A DNA stretch of 64,000 nucleotides from Rapana venosa. Lineage: Eukaryota > Mollusca > Gastropoda > Neogastropoda > Muricidae. The notes under the pieces were generated by a model that worked only from the letters and a program-made list of their open reading frames with translations, was not told the origin of the DNA and searched no databases. How positions within the stretch are numbered: the first letter of the stretch is position 1; each line of letters starts with the position of its first letter. Below are positions 33,331-46,189 of this stretch, piece after piece. Location of the stretch: positions 24,232,393-24,296,392 of the forward strand of contig CM054167.1 in assembly GCA_028751875.1 (NCBI GenBank), written 5' to 3'. The position numbers and the translations under genes are program-made.

Positions 33331-33815
33331 CATAAAAAAAAAAGAACCGACAGAAAATGTACATTTCCCATACAAAATCGAATTTGGACGTTGAATGCAA
33401 TGCAGTATCTTTTAAAAAAAAAAAAATCAGACCTAGCTAAAAAAACCCGATTTAAAAACGCAGATTTTTTTCTATTCCTTTCTTTTGGAAATAACAAGAA
33501 AATGGCAGCAGACGGGGGCATCCATGAGTGATAAAATATTGAAATTGGACTGCCTCTTAAAACCCCCAGTATATTTTCGCTTGGCCAGCAGTTCAGGAAG
33601 GGATAACAAAACTCGCATCCCCCATTGCAGGTGTTTCCATCACCGTAACGGCGTGGTTGGCATTAAAACCGTTTGTTAAAAACCCACAAGCGACCTGCCG
33701 TTTAGTCTTAATAAATATCCCCCCCAAAAGAAAAAAAAATTTGGGGCACCGAGTTTTTAATAGGTTTTTTTTTAAACATGAACCACATTTTGGGGGTTTT
33801 TTTGTCATTTTGGGT
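33331..33815. other. Unassigned stretch
   Basis: Mixed composition with short A runs. A 64-codon plus frame at 33485-33679 is of normal composition, but I recognise nothing in it. Confidence 0.4.
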
Positions 33816-33824
33816 TTTTTTTCC

Positions 33825-33843
33825 CTTGTGTGTGTGGTGTGTG

Positions 33844-33874
<31 letters not shown>

Positions 33875-34215
33875 TGTGCCTGTATTCTGCTGTTGCGTAC
33901 ATCTATGCCGAAACCTGTGTTTTTTTTGTCTCCGTTTGCCTGGTTCATTATTGTCTTTTGTTAAAAAAGGAGAGCAAAAAAGGGGAATACAAACACAACA
34001 TCAGTAAACCACACCCCAAAAAACCAACAAACACCAAACACACTAAAAACCCAAAGACACCACAACACACAGACACACACACCAAACACAACACACACTC
34101 ACTCACACTCCGACACACACACCACACACATTCCACACAACACAACACACACACACACACACCCCACACACACACACAAAACACAACACACACACCACAC
34201 AAACACACAAAAAAA
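33825..34215. repeat. TG tract and opposing CA tract
   Basis: TG at 33826-33878 and CA-rich sequence at 34050-34215 are inverted relative to each other with a ~170-bp spacer, so they could pair as a hairpin. Confidence 0.85.
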
Positions 34216-34254
34216 CAAAAACCCAAAAAAAAGCTTAAAACAAACAAAGATGAC

Positions 34255-34455
34255 TGACAGAAACCGTTACACTGCAGGCAAACCCCCCAAAGCCCTACTG
34301 CTGTTTTCATACCTCATTCTAAACACTTAAAGGGGCAGAAAAAAAAAGACGTACCCCCGACATCCACCACATACAGCAGGAGCCACAAGGACATTCCCCC
34401 TGGAACGGGCGAGAGTCTCAGTACTCTGTAGTAGGAGCTTTTAATGGGTTTTTCT
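34255..34455 (+). repeat. Dispersed repeat family C, copy 2
   Basis: It aligns to the reverse complement of 9960-10175, sharing CACTGCAGGCAAACC, CATACCTCATTCT, GACATCCACCA-like and GTAGGAGCTTTTAA. Many indels, as elsewhere in this quality range. Confidence 0.65.
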
Positions 34456-34529
34456 GAAACACTGGAAAGGGAATGATATTTGTCGGGAAATTTTAGGGGT
34501 TCTCGTCTGTCGTCGTCGTCTGTCCTTCG

Positions 34530-34598
34530 CCCTTCTGCGTCTTTCCCTCCCTGTGTGTGTGGTGTTTTTGTGTTTTGGTGGGGTTTTGTGTGTGTGTG

Positions 34599-34637
<39 letters not shown>

Positions 34638-34785
34638 AAGAAGAGAGAGAGAGAGAGAAGGGGAGAGAGGGGTATCCCATATTCATTTCTGGTTGCTACT
34701 TATGAAAAATACTGCGTCTAAAATTCCCCAGTGTGTGTGTGTGTGTGTGTTGGGGTGGGGGGTGGTGTGTGTGGTTTGCGTGTGG
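34530..34785. repeat. TG and GA microsatellites
   Basis: TG at 34553-34604, GA at 34605-34668, TG at 34731-34785. Confidence 0.9.
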
Positions 34786-34854
34786 TGTCAGACGATACAA
34801 TCCCATTTTATCACGATTTTTTTTAAATACAGCGTATTGTTGTTTTTGTTGTTG

Positions 34855-35045
34855 CGTTCTTTTCTTCTTCTCTTTTCTTTTCTTCTCTTTTTTCTTTCTT
34901 CTTCTCTTCTTTTCTTTTTCTTCTTGTACACTTTGGGCACCATCCGATCGAATCATTTGTTGAAATTTCTTCTCCCCTTTTTTCTTCTTTATTTTCTTCT
35001 TCTCTTCTTCTTCTTCTCTTCTCTTTTTCTTCTTCTTCTCATTCG
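34855..35045. repeat. TTC/TTTC tract
   Basis: TTC-rich sequence leading into the SINE fragment. Low-complexity frames only. Confidence 0.9.
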
Positions 35046-35150
35046 TTCGTTTTTCTCATCAAACTGGAAGAAAGGGAAAGGCTGAATTAAACCAAAGACC
35101 CGGGGTTTTTACTTTTTTTGGGCATGTGAGCGCTTAACCGTCCCCCCCCC
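35046..35150 (-). mobile_element. Head fragment of tRNA-derived SINE family B
   Basis: Resembles 21140-21232: AAACTGGAAGAAAGGG, GGCTGAATTAAACC (decayed B box, minus strand), then GAGCGCTTAACCGTCC (A-box side). Strongly eroded. Confidence 0.6.
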
Positions 35151-35154
35151 CTTT

Positions 35155-37060
35155 TTCTTGAAAATCCCCAATTTAAAACCCAAAAAAACCGCACTAGTTG
35201 CATCAATCAAAATTTTATTTATAAATAACAAACCCTCCCGCGAAGTCGATGCGCGGGCCTGTTTTCAGGAGTTAACGGCGGAACCCTAGGCCCATATCTG
35301 GAAAGATGGAAGAAGACAGCGCTGCTAGAGCCATTTTTTGACCAAAATCGGTAAAAGGGGTGGGACCTTCTGTACCCGGGGGGGAAAACTTTCCCGTGAG
35401 GGGGGATGTTCCCAAAGCCCTGGTCATTGCCGCGGTACGTCTGCGGTGTGGGTGGACTGGGTGTCATATGTCGTTTCATTTTGTACGGGGGTCTCTTTGT
35501 CTGTTGTCCCCATTCTGCCGGTCGTCCTATCTGTCTTCCCCTTTTTTTTAAAAAAAAAAATTTCTCTGTGTACTTTTTCTCTGAGTCTTGTGTCCCGTCT
35601 CTGATCTTGTGCTCTGTCTCTTATTTCTGAATTTTTTCCTCTCTGACTTCTGTCTCTGATCGGGCCCTCCCTATTTCAAATCTTTTCTCTCTGTGCCTCG
35701 TCTCTGACTTTCCGTTATGTTTTAAATCTGTCCCCAGTCGATTTCTCTGTCTTTTCATTTTTCTCACTTCTCTCTCCCTCCTGTCTGTCCTGTCTCCCTC
35801 TTTTCGTCTCTGTCTCTCGCCCTGCTATCCCTCGTACCTCTCTCCCCTTTTTTTTCGCTGCCCCTCTTTCCTCTCTCCTCTGTTTTTTTCGTCTTCGCCC
35901 CTACAAAATGTTTGTTGCCCCTCACCTCTTTTCCCTTGTTCCTTGTCTCCTTTTTCTTTCCCATTATTATAGCTCCTCTCCTTCCCCCTCTCCCTCTCTC
36001 TCCCTCTCGTCTCTCCCCCCTCTTCCCCCCCCTCTCTCTCTCTCTTTCTCTCTCTCTCTTTTTTTCTCTGTACCTGTCTGCTTTCTCAGTCTGCTTCAAT
36101 CTCAAATCTCTTTGTTTGTGTTTTTTGTGTTATGTTGTGTGCATACATGCGCAGTGTGCGCGTGTATACCACGCATCCCAAAAACACATTTGCATAAAAG
36201 GGGGCATACCTGAATAAAATCCGATCCAAAATCATCGCATTATAAATTCAATTACAACGATACCTTCAATTTTTCAGACCCTAACAACGCACAATGCATT
36301 CATCAATATTCACACTTAAATTTGTGTCGTTTCTGCAACACACCAAACGTTTTTTTTTTTTTTTTTTCCCCCCCAATCTTCTCACTTACGGTTAAGAGGA
36401 ATTCAAATCTTAACCCTTCGCTTGCGGAGTTCAATTTAAAACGGAAAACTCCTTTCCTTTCCCTCTTTGCATTCAAATTTTATTGGGGTTTTTTCGGGTT
36501 TTCCCAAAAAGAAAGTAAAAGGAGGGAAGGTGAGGGGAGAGGGAGGGACGGAGAGAAGAGAAAAAGAAAGGTGGGGGGGGGGGGGGGGGGGGGTGGAGAA
36601 GAGAGGAACACGAAAAGTTTATTTTACTTCAACCTTGGGCTACAAAAAAGCATGTTTTGGGGCGGGGGAAAAGGCGTAGAAAAAAAGAGAGAAGAGAAGA
36701 GAGAGGAGAGAACAGAGACAGAGAGAGACAGAGAGAAGAGGAGAACATCGATAAATCAGACGAAAAGGGAAAAAAAGAGAAGAAAAGCATACTGACAGGG
36801 GACAACATAAAAGACAGACACGGGTCACACGCATAGGAAGACAGACACACAAAGCCCTGTTTACAAAAATTTTCAGACAACCATACTCACCCAAATCCCC
36901 CGCCCAATTTTCGGGCCCCTTTTCAATAACATTTCAATTTAAACCCCGTCCCTTGGCAAGCTTCGGGGTGAAAAGAAAATTTCAATTGGGGGGATCACAG
37001 CATCACGGCTTTTTAGGTCCCCCCCCCGCTCTGGGGCAACGGGGTAGATAGAGTACAGAC
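35155..37060. other. Low-quality stretch with CT and GA tracts
   Basis: CT-rich from about 35500 to 36080, GA-rich from 36520 to 36780 with a G run at 36570-36592. The 35215-35480 and 36800-37060 pieces are mixed sequence without recognisable features. Confidence 0.55.
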
Positions 37061-37069
37061 GGGGCTGGA

Positions 37070-37380
37070 GAAAAGTGATCCCCCCGGGGGAGCCGGGAAC
37101 TGTCAGTATAAACAGCATCCCACCTTCTGTCAGGAAACACTCTTTTTTATCCCTTCTTTGTTTTTTCCTTTTTTTTTCCTGTCACTTCCTTTTTTTTTTG
37201 GGCTTTTTCCTGCCCTTTTTGGGCCATTTTTTTGTTTTTTTTCCCCTCCCAAAAGGCCTTGAAGATTACCATTCTCTCCCACACCGAAGTCGGGTTTGCT
37301 GGCCGACTTTCACAAAGCCGCTTAACAGCAGCGTAATACGTTTTTTTGCACAATAACAACAATTTTTACTGTCTGACCCC
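37070..37380 (+). mobile_element. Dispersed repeat with (GAA)n tail, copy 2
   Basis: Same order as 59250-59570: GTCAGTATAAACAGCA-CCACCTTCTG, TCCTGTC, CACACCGAAGTCGG-TTGCTGG, AGCCGCTTAACAGCAG. The GAA tail is missing or damaged here. Confidence 0.65.
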
Positions 37381-37494
37381 TTTTCCAGATAAAAACCGGG
37401 TGCGTTGAAGCGAGGCAGATGTTAAACGTTGATTAATTTTATTTCTCCCCCAAAAATTTTGGGTTTTTCCCCCAGTGTGTTTTATTGGAAACAT

Positions 37495-37830
37495 TTTTCA
37501 GAATAGACGGTGGCAAGTAACCCACCGCCTAGAAAGCGAGAATCAGGGTTCAATCCCTGTTTGTGCCCAAATTTCTCCCATCCCCCAAACCGTGGGGGGT
37601 GGTCTCGTGCTAGTCTTTCGGGGGAGACCTAAACCGAGCCCTGTGCAACACACATTACGCACATAAATGAACCCACAGCAACAAAGATCGTCCTGGGAAA
37701 ATTCTTAGAAAAAAAACCCGAAAAGGAAGAAATACACGCGGAAAAGGGGCACTCTCTTTTGGGGACCCTCCCCTGGGGAAAAACCCGAATTTCACACAGA
37801 TAAATCTGCCGTGACTTAATGGGGTATACA
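37495..37830 (+). mobile_element. tRNA-type SINE family B, plus-strand copy
   Basis: The B box GGGTTCAATCCC (37547-37558) is intact, the A-box side decayed. The body follows 9530-9935 block by block, including CCCACAGCAACA (37670) and the GTGACTTAATGG end. Confidence 0.7.
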
Positions 37831-38103
37831 AAATACAAAGCACATGTTATCAATGTCAAAGGAAAAAAATCAACATCTCCCCTCCCCCCCCCCAAACCCC
37901 CCAACAGAAGAAAACCTACACCATTTTAAACATTGTCACCCCCCGCCCCCCCCCCCAAAAAAAAAATAAAAAGAAAGACCAACAATCCCAAACCAACCCC
38001 AAAAAACAACATAAAACCCCCCCCAAAAAAAGCATTTCGTTCAAAAACTTATCAACATACAAAAAACAAATTTAATCAAAATGTTGTACCCACGACAGCT
38101 TTC
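37831..38103. other. C/A homopolymer-rich spacer
   Basis: Dominated by CCCC/AAAA runs just before the second block copy. Nothing recognised. Confidence 0.5.
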
Positions 38104-39214
38104 TAAAGACATGAAAAACATTATTTCTTTTTAAAAAAATTTTTCCCAAATTTTTGGGTGAAAAATTCACCCATCGCTTAACAACAGACAATTCAACTTC
38201 AGTTGCAAACCCAGTTTTAAAGGGCCATCTTCTTCCCTTTTCAGAAAATTTGGGTGAAGGGGGTACTGGGAAAAGAAGGAAGAACAGGAAGAAAAAAGGG
38301 GGAGCGGTTGGGGGGGGGGGGGGGATAAAGAGAGGGGAGGAAAGGGATACAACACACAGAAAAAAAACAAAAAAGAACCGGGGGAATGAACAGAGGAATC
38401 CCCCCAAAAAGATTAGAATTTTGTGAAAACAGAACATACTTGGAAAGAGAGAGAGAGAAAAGGAAGAGAGAGAAGAGGAGAGAGAAGAGAGAGAGAGAGA
38501 AGAGAGGAGAGAGGAGACTGACAAACGGGGATGCAGCCAGACGGCAGGGCATTTAAAAGCAGACACGAGAGAATGAGGGGAAGAAAGGGATGGAAAAAAC
38601 GGACAGAAAAAGCCCTGGTCAAGAGAGAAGAGAGAGGAAAGAGAGAGAGAAGGAGAGAGAGAGAGAGAGAGAGAAGAAAAAAGAAGAGAGAGAAGACTGA
38701 CAAACGGGGATGCAGCAACGGGCAGCTTGAAAAGCAGACACAGAGAGAATGAGTGGGGAAAAGATGGGAAAAACGGACAGAAAATGCCCTGGAAAAAGAG
38801 AAGAGAGAGGAGAGAGAGAAAGAGAGGAGAAGAAGAGAGAGAGATACAGAGAAAAGAATCAACAGAGATTACAAACGACAGACACGAAAAAACAGACTGC
38901 TGGACGACCGGGCAGCAGACTGTGGATTTTTTTAGACAACGAAAAAACCATCTTAAGGCTGCCAAAATTTTTATAAATTTTTATGGACAAAGCAGAAAGT
39001 CCTTGACTGAAAATTAGACGTAGCGCGCCCAACCCACTGCACGGCCACGGAAAGATTTTTTGCCCTGGGGACGGGGAAAACTATCTTTCGTTTTTGGTTC
39101 TTTTAAAGCGCGGAGGGAGGGACAAAATAGCACGGCTTAGATAACACAAATCTTTGAAGGACACACAGTGTGATTCTTTCTATTTTTATGAATCTTGAAA
39201 ATCGTCGTATTTCT

Positions 39215-39520
39215 TATTAGTCCACCTTTTCAAACCCGTCGGATCACCGGGACGGCGTTGGCCCCGCAACCAATGACACCGACATGACCCCCCTTCTCCG
39301 TTTTGTTCCGTCTTCGCTGGCCCGCGACTTCATGGGTTCTCAGGGCCCCAGAATTCGTGATGTTGCCAAAAGAGAGAAGCTGGGGGCTGCCTTTTTTTCT
39401 TTTTGTCTCGGCTTGCCCTTGAAAAACAGTCTTCAAAGGGGCCGTTTTCTTTGTTTCGTAGCGCATGGCCTGCATCTTGGTTTTTTTGCAAAGGGACACA
39501 TATCGTAATTTTTCCTTCAT
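39215..39520 (-). mobile_element. LINE 3' end, second block copy
   Basis: Counterpart of 1209-1497. The LKTVFQGQAETKRKKG segment and a terminal ANAVP are still readable on the minus strand, with extra indels. Confidence 0.55.
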
Positions 39521-40101
39521 TTAAATTAATGTTCTTTTTGTGCCAGTTTGTAATATTTTCATTTGTTCTTTTTTCTTAGACCCAACACGTTCAAAAAACG
39601 CACACTTTAGCTTCTTCGATTTTTTTGGTTTTTTCATCTTTTTTTGGTGTCCAATTCCATCATGAGCATGACGGGCCATACAAGCATTAATTTTGATTTT
39701 TTTCGTTTTTCAGTTGGGATTTAAAGCTGCCAACAGTATTAGATTCTTAGGGGAGTAAAAGTAAAGGGGTCCCCCCTAAACCGTGAGGCGAGGGGAGGGC
39801 GCAAGACCCACTTTCCTTAGTACTTTTTAAAATAAAAACTCCCCCTTTTTAATAAATATAGATGTTCATGTTCACATACTCCCCTTTTTTGAATGGAAAA
39901 ACTCATTCATCACACACTTGGGGTCACATAACAGCAAGCACGACTAGACCAGACTAAAGCGCGCGCACACACACATACACACACACGCGCGCCACCAAAA
40001 AAACGCACCAAAGCACGCCCACTTAAAAAAACCACCATTTTCTCTCTTCACTTACACACACACACACACACACACACAAAAACACACACAACACCACACA
40101 C

Positions 40102-40132
<31 letters not shown>

Positions 40133-40559
40133 CAAACCAAGAAAAAGGGAGGGCGAAAAAAGACTTTACAGGGCAACAGACAGACACAAAAAAACTCATT
40201 CAAGACTAACCCACCACCACCACCACCAACCACCACCACCACCAACCACCCACCACCACCCCAACATTCAGACGGGGAACACCAGCAGGCCTAGCACCCC
40301 CAAACATATTAACGTTCTGAGATCACATAAAGATTTGCGGGGGTTGACCGTCTTTTCAAAGAGCATGATCCCGGGGGGCATCTTTTATTCTTCCCGCTAA
40401 CACTGACCCGAGGGGGTTTTTGAGACACCGCAACGTTTTACTAAAACCGCTGTGCGGAAACCACGAAGTCCCCCCATGTAACCCCCTTGATGGGGGGAAA
40501 ATGGCTTGTGGTCGGTACAAACCCGAGGGCGTAATCCCTTTTTTTGCTGCAAAGAAGAT

Positions 40560-41465
40560 GGGCTTTTTTTGGAGGGTTTGGGGTTTTTTTTTTGGGGGGA
40601 GGGTTTGGCGGGTTTTTTTTGGGGGGAAGTCGGTGGTTTTTTTTTTGGGGGTTACGGGGTTTTTTGTGGGGAGGGTAAGTCGGTGTTTTTTTTTTTGGGG
40701 GTAACGGTGGTTTTTTTTTGGAGGGTTATCGGGGTTTTTTGGTGGAGGGTTATCGGTGTGTTTTTTTGTGGAGGGTTTGTCGGGTTTTTGGGAGGGTTGG
40801 TCGGTGTTTTTTTAAAGGAGGTAGTTTGCGTTTATTTTTTTGGAGGGTTTTTTCGGGTTTTTTTGGGCGGGGTTTTTTTTGTGGAGGGTTTGTCAGTGGG
40901 GTTTTCTCAGGGTTATTGATGGGTTTTTTTTGTGGAGGGTTTATTTTGTTTGGTTTTTTTTTGGAGGTTAAGTCGGGGTTCTTTGTGGGGGGTTAGATGG
41001 GTTTTTTTTTTGTTTTAAGGGTTGGTCATGTTTTTTTTTTTGGAGGGTTTGGGGTGTTTTTTTGGGAGGTTAGTCGGTTTTTTTGTGAAGGGGGAATCGG
41101 TTTTTTGTGGGGGGTTTGTTTGTGGTTTTTTTTTGGAGGTTTAAATCGGTGTTTTCTTTTGGGGGGGTTAGTTTGGGGTTTTTTGTGGAGGGGTTGTCAT
41201 GTTTTTGTGGAGGTTGTGGGGGTTTTTTGTGGGGGGTTTTGGCGTTATTTTTTGTTAGGGGTTTTTTGTGGAGGGTTTGTGGGGGTTTTTGTGGAGGTTT
41301 TGTGGGGGGGTGTTTCTATGGAGGGTAAGTCAGTGTTTTTTGTGGCGGGTTAGTTGGTGTTTTTTGTGGAGGGTTAGTCGGTGTTTAATATGTGTTTTTG
41401 TGGAGGGTTAATGGGTGTTTTTGTGGATGGTAAGTCGTTGATTTTTGTGAAGGGTTAGTCGAGAG
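40560..41465. repeat. Minisatellite, second block copy, shorter
   Basis: Counterpart of 2665-4390 but about 0.9 kb, with units degraded to GGAGGGTTTG-like sequence until about 41320, where it becomes clean. The 0.8-kb difference is either an allele-length difference or collapse. Confidence 0.9.
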
Positions 41466-41920
41466 CTACCAACTCACAAAGAAATCGAATTCAGTCGGAT
41501 GAAAAAGGTCTAAACTGAATTTGAAGCTCATAAGCTTTCTTTACATTGATATTGATGATCTTAACAACTAAAAATGGCAATATGATAAAACTGATGATGA
41601 TTATGATGATGGTGACGATGAAGAAGAGTATGATGATGATTATCGTGATGATGATGATGATGATGATGACGACGATTATACTTGTAACAATATTTTTTTA
41701 ACATGACTTTCCCCTTATCTCCTTGACAAGTTGTTGGATGGAAAATGGCAGTGACAGTTTCAGGTAGTGGTATCTTGAACAAGTTAACTTGGTGGAGCCC
41801 ATCTCTCTCAAGTTCCCGTGCTGTAGGCTATATCATATAATTGATGAATAATAAGAATCATGCCCCGCTATATCAATAAACAGTATCAATTACTTTGTTC
41901 ATCACGCAGGGTTAAAAGCA

Positions 41921-41969
<49 letters not shown>

Positions 41970-42329
41970 TGTGCATTTATCTTTACCAGTTGCCCCCAGT
42001 ATCTGTGATCGTCAGGTAGCACGTGCACACTGTGAATGCCATTTTATTCACAGCCAGAGGCCACCTGCCAGGGATGTTGTTTAATGAAAAGTGTTGAAAA
42101 TGGGGCACCAAAAATTGGCAGCTGAGATTGGCGATGGGTTTTTTTTCTGAAAGGTAAACACTTTCCTGTTTGGTCTTCTGTTTTTCGTAGGTGTCTCGTT
42201 GATCCTTGTTACGACGCAATTCTGTTTCCCTCCTCTTTTTACCCCTTCTCTTCTTCTGTGCCCTGTCTCCCTCTCTCTGTCTCTCTCTGTGTCTCTTATG
42301 AAAAAAGTCCATAGATACAGTATTAAATG

Positions 42330-42545
42330 ATTAAGAAAAGTTCTGTCCCATTTGTAAAACAAAAGTCGAAACGAAGCCCATTTTTTTTTCGATGTCCAAT
42401 GTTACTCAGATCTAAGGGATAAGTTTTTGACTAACTGTATTAATAACCCTTGTCAGTTTTACTTATAACATCAAATAGAGAACGTAGTCATTATCTATCC
42501 AGATATATTTTTCATTCTATCAAAAAAGGGAAAAAGAATTGCTGT
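42330..42545 (+). mobile_element. LINE zinc-knuckle fragment, second block copy
   Basis: Counterpart of 5291-5518 with at least three indels (for example at 42345, 42372 and 42394) that break the frame. Confidence 0.7.
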
Positions 42546-43904
42546 GTCAAAATATCAGTTAATGATGGGTGTGTTAAGGCTTTGTATTCACAGTATATCC
42601 CGATCCTGAATTGTAATGTTGCATTTTGACTGATACTGATTTTGATGTCTACTGTCTAAAGTATTGATGCAGTATGACATGAATGGTATCAAATGCTAAC
42701 CTTGTTCGAGATAAAGAGCCTCAAAGGATCGGTTGTTTTCCATGTGTGATCAAAATTTGCATACCAATATATTGGTTTTCCTCTTTCCCCAAACTCCGTG
42801 TATTGTGGCCTAAGGCCAAAGAAAATAATAAAACTGTTCAGAGTTCAGAGTTCAGAGTTCTCTGTCTCTGTCTATCGGTTTGTGTTTGATCTCTGTCTTT
42901 GAGACAGTCCTTTTTTCCCCTTTTTTTTCTTTTTCCGTCTCCTTCTGTCTGCATCTGTTTCGTTCCGTCTGTGTTTCTCTGTCTGTAAATATGTTAGGAT
43001 TCACACATACAAAAAAAAAGTAAAACCCCACCCCCATTCCTTCCTCCCTCCTATTTTTCACCATATTTTTTAAAACACCATTCTCGTTTTTATCCCTGTT
43101 TCAGTTTAGCCGTCTGTTTCTCTGAGCCTGCTTTTGGGTTTGTCATTTACTCAGTTTTACTCATTTACTGACTCACTTACTCGCCACACAGTGTCTATCC
43201 CTCTATCTCTCTGTTTTACTGTCTGTATAATTATTAATTTTTTTTGGTTGCTATTCCACCTCTTTTTCTCTATCTTTTTGCGGTCTCTGCCTCCCCCTCT
43301 CTCTGCCCTATCTCTATCTGCTCTCTTTCTCTGTGTTTCTTGCCATTATTGCACGCTCTGTACCTCCCTTCCCCCTCACTCTTTCTCACCCTCCTACCCC
43401 CCCTCTCTCTGTCTCTCCACCCTCTATCCTTCCTCCCTCCCTCCATTTATACTCTTTCTTCATCCACATTCTCCCCTTCTTTTTTTATTTCTATTCCTCC
43501 TTACTCCCATTTTATAATGGGGAAAAGGGAAAGACGAGAAAAGTGGAGTTTACACACTGATCGATGGTGAAACCTTTACTGGCGAAAGAGCACTAAGACA
43601 TTCCCTTCAACCAAAGTGAACACGCGGGGAAAGCAAACATTGGCTTGTGTCCTCAGAAACAGTCCTTCTTGTTCTTGTTCTTGTTCTTCTTCTTTCTTCT
43701 TCTTCTTCTTCTTCTGCTCCTCCTCCTCCTCCTCCTCCTCCTCCTCCTCCTCCTCCCCTCAATTCTTCTTTTTCCCCTTCCTCCTCCTCCTCCTCCCTCC
43801 TCCCCTCCTCTTCCTCTTCCTTCTTCTTTTCTCCCCTTCTTCTTCTTTTTCTTCTTCCTTCTTCTTTCTTTCTTCTTTTTTCTTCTTCTTCTTTTTCCCT
43901 TCCC

Positions 43905-44175
43905 GAACGCTCAGACAGCAACTACTAGTGTTTGTCTGTCATATGTCAAAATGCGCTGCGCTGCTGTTAAAAAGCACCTGACAAGTCAGGCCCAGCACAT
44001 CCGACTTCGGCTTCGGAGAGAGTTGTTATCTTTTTATAACTTTGTGAGAAAAAAGGCAGGAGAGTGGAGCAAAAAGGTAGAAAATAGACAAAGAAGGAGA
44101 TGACAGAAAGAAGAGGACTGAGGCAGAAACAAAGAGAGGAATAGAAAAGAGGGAATTCCTAGCGCAGTAAACAGA
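43905..44175 (-). mobile_element. Dispersed (GAA)n-tailed repeat, second block copy
   Basis: Counterpart of 6842-7105, with the TTC/TCC tract at 43665-43895 in front. Confidence 0.75.
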
Positions 44176-44179
44176 GAGA

Positions 44180-44260
<81 letters not shown>

Positions 44261-44261
44261 C

Positions 44262-44295
<34 letters not shown>

Positions 44296-44433
44296 GTTTG
44301 TCTGTCTATCTGTTTGTCTGTCTATCTGTTTGAATATCTGTCTGTCAATTCTTCTCCCCCCCCATACACAGACAAAGAGCGAGGGGCAGGCAGGCAGGTA
44401 GATGAAGAGAGAGAGAGAGAGAGAGAGAAAAAG

Positions 44434-44465
<32 letters not shown>

Positions 44466-44555
44466 AAGAGAGAGAAAAAAGCGCTATGGAGACGCACCAA
44501 ATTTATATATATATATATATAATATATATATATAATATAATATATATATATATAA
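44180..44555. repeat. TCTA, GA and TA microsatellites, second block copy
   Basis: TCTA (44180-44294), GA (44407-44475) and a TA tract (44503-44555). The TA tract replaces a short TCTA stretch at the homologous site 7390-7407, so microsatellite identity itself differs between the copies. Confidence 0.9.
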
Positions 44556-45751
44556 AAATTAACAAAATATAGGGAGGAAAATCAAGGTGCAGGTAACCAG
44601 TTACAGCTTCATTCTCATCATAGAAATGATTTTTGTCTAAGATTCGAAAAAAAATATTCACTACAATATAAAACTTTGAAGGCAGCATTTGGGGAATAAT
44701 TGAGTAAGGACCATGCCTTTGGCCTGACCTATATATATAAAATGTGTGTGTGGAGTGAGAGACAGAGACACAGGCAGACAGACAGAGAGACAAACAAGAA
44801 AAAGCCAGACACACAAAACAGACCACTGAAGCAGTCAAGACCCCCCTCTGGCAGACGTGACCAGTAGCACTGACCAGCAGCACTGACCGGGGTCAACATC
44901 CCCAACATGCTCAATGTGCAGGGGTCACAGAAAGGTCAACCTTTTCCGGTTCTTGTCCACATCGTCAGACATATAAAATTCCGGGCCTGCCCCTCCTTTC
45001 TGCCATTCTCTTCTCGAAGAACTGAGCCTAGAGTACTAGAGTAGATATCTACCGCAGACGTTGGGGACGTTAAACCCGTCTTTTGCGGGAAAACCCAGCC
45101 TAATCCCCCCTTAATCGTTCTTGAGGTTAAAAGTACGCTGTGAGGTATATAACCTGAGGAATGAATCCTGATATGCTGCAAGAAAGGCATTTGTGGAGGG
45201 TTGGCCCGAGGTGCTGATTTGCAGAAAATTGGATTCACTCGGTGAAAAGTAATATGAGGTTAAATGAAATCGTCCCTGTTAGTAAATTTCTTGTCTGAAT
45301 GTTGGCGCATATCTTGAAAAGGGGCGATGCCAGCGTTAATGATGGTGGTAATGAGATGATGATGGTAAAGAAACTGATTATAGTGATGAAAGCATTGTGA
45401 ATAATTAATTTGTGATTAGAGGGGGGGGGGGGGGGGGGGGGGTAATTAAACCTCCCTTGCAGAAGGAACAAGAGTGAAAATGCCCGTGTTGCCAGAAATG
45501 GAGGCAGCAGGAAATTGGCGAGTCTCTTTTTCCTTGGGTGGTAGCTCCGACTTCTCCCAACATGTACTTCTGCCTTTACGGAAATGAAAAAATGTCTGTA
45601 GCCGCTTCACATAGGCCCCAGTCCTGGCTGTTTGAGATCATGCTTTGTGGCTCTGACACTTTTGCAGAGATAGGAACTTTTTTTATCCTCCGCTCTGCTA
45701 CATATTGATAGATCCCAGGCTGTGTGAGTGATACTAAACAAAAATTATAGG

Positions 45752-46070
45752 GGGCGGGATAGCTCAGTGGTCAGAGCACTGCCATTACCCCCAAGCTGAA
45801 GCAAAAAAGCATTAAGGTAAGTTAACCAAGTGGAGGGCGACCGTTTGTGCGTTTTGGGTTCAATATAATTTTACCCATTTCACCCAGCTGTAAATGAGTA
45901 CCTGCCTCTTTAGGGTCGGGGAAGGTAAAGCATGAGGAGGAATGGGCGCCGTCCCTCAATTTGCGGGTCCCTGGAGAAGCTGAGGTCTCGACATCTCACT
46001 CCCCAATGACCACAAAGGCACCTTTGCGGTGTATTGTTGGTTTGTTTGTCTTTTTACCTTTTAAACAAAA
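45752..46070 (+). mobile_element. tRNA/5S chimeric SINE A, second block copy
   Basis: Counterpart of 8572-8893; the A box TAGCTCAGTGG is intact at about 45762, and the 5S-like part has several indels. Confidence 0.8.
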
Positions 46071-46189
46071 AGAAGTATTTATTTATACCACTATTTGAGT
46101 CACGGCAGATTTCTCTGCATGAAATTCGGACTGCTACACCCGGGGAGAGCCACAAGAACAAGGCCACGTAGTAGGATAATGAGGATGTA

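Larger units (their letters stand above)
21500..41330. other. Region of probable low consensus quality
   Basis: Runs such as AAAACCCC, GGGGAAAA and TTTTAAAA become very frequent. Where a comparison exists (38104-41330 against 1-4310), mixed sequence like GTGTGGAGGG has become TTGGGGAGGG and short words are lost. Frames are shattered, so absence of genes here is weak evidence. Start and end are approximate. Confidence 0.75.

Noticed and set aside
33826..34215. TG and CA tracts as an inverted terminal repeat of a DNA transposon
   Set aside because: Simple-sequence complementarity only; no target duplication or transposase between them.
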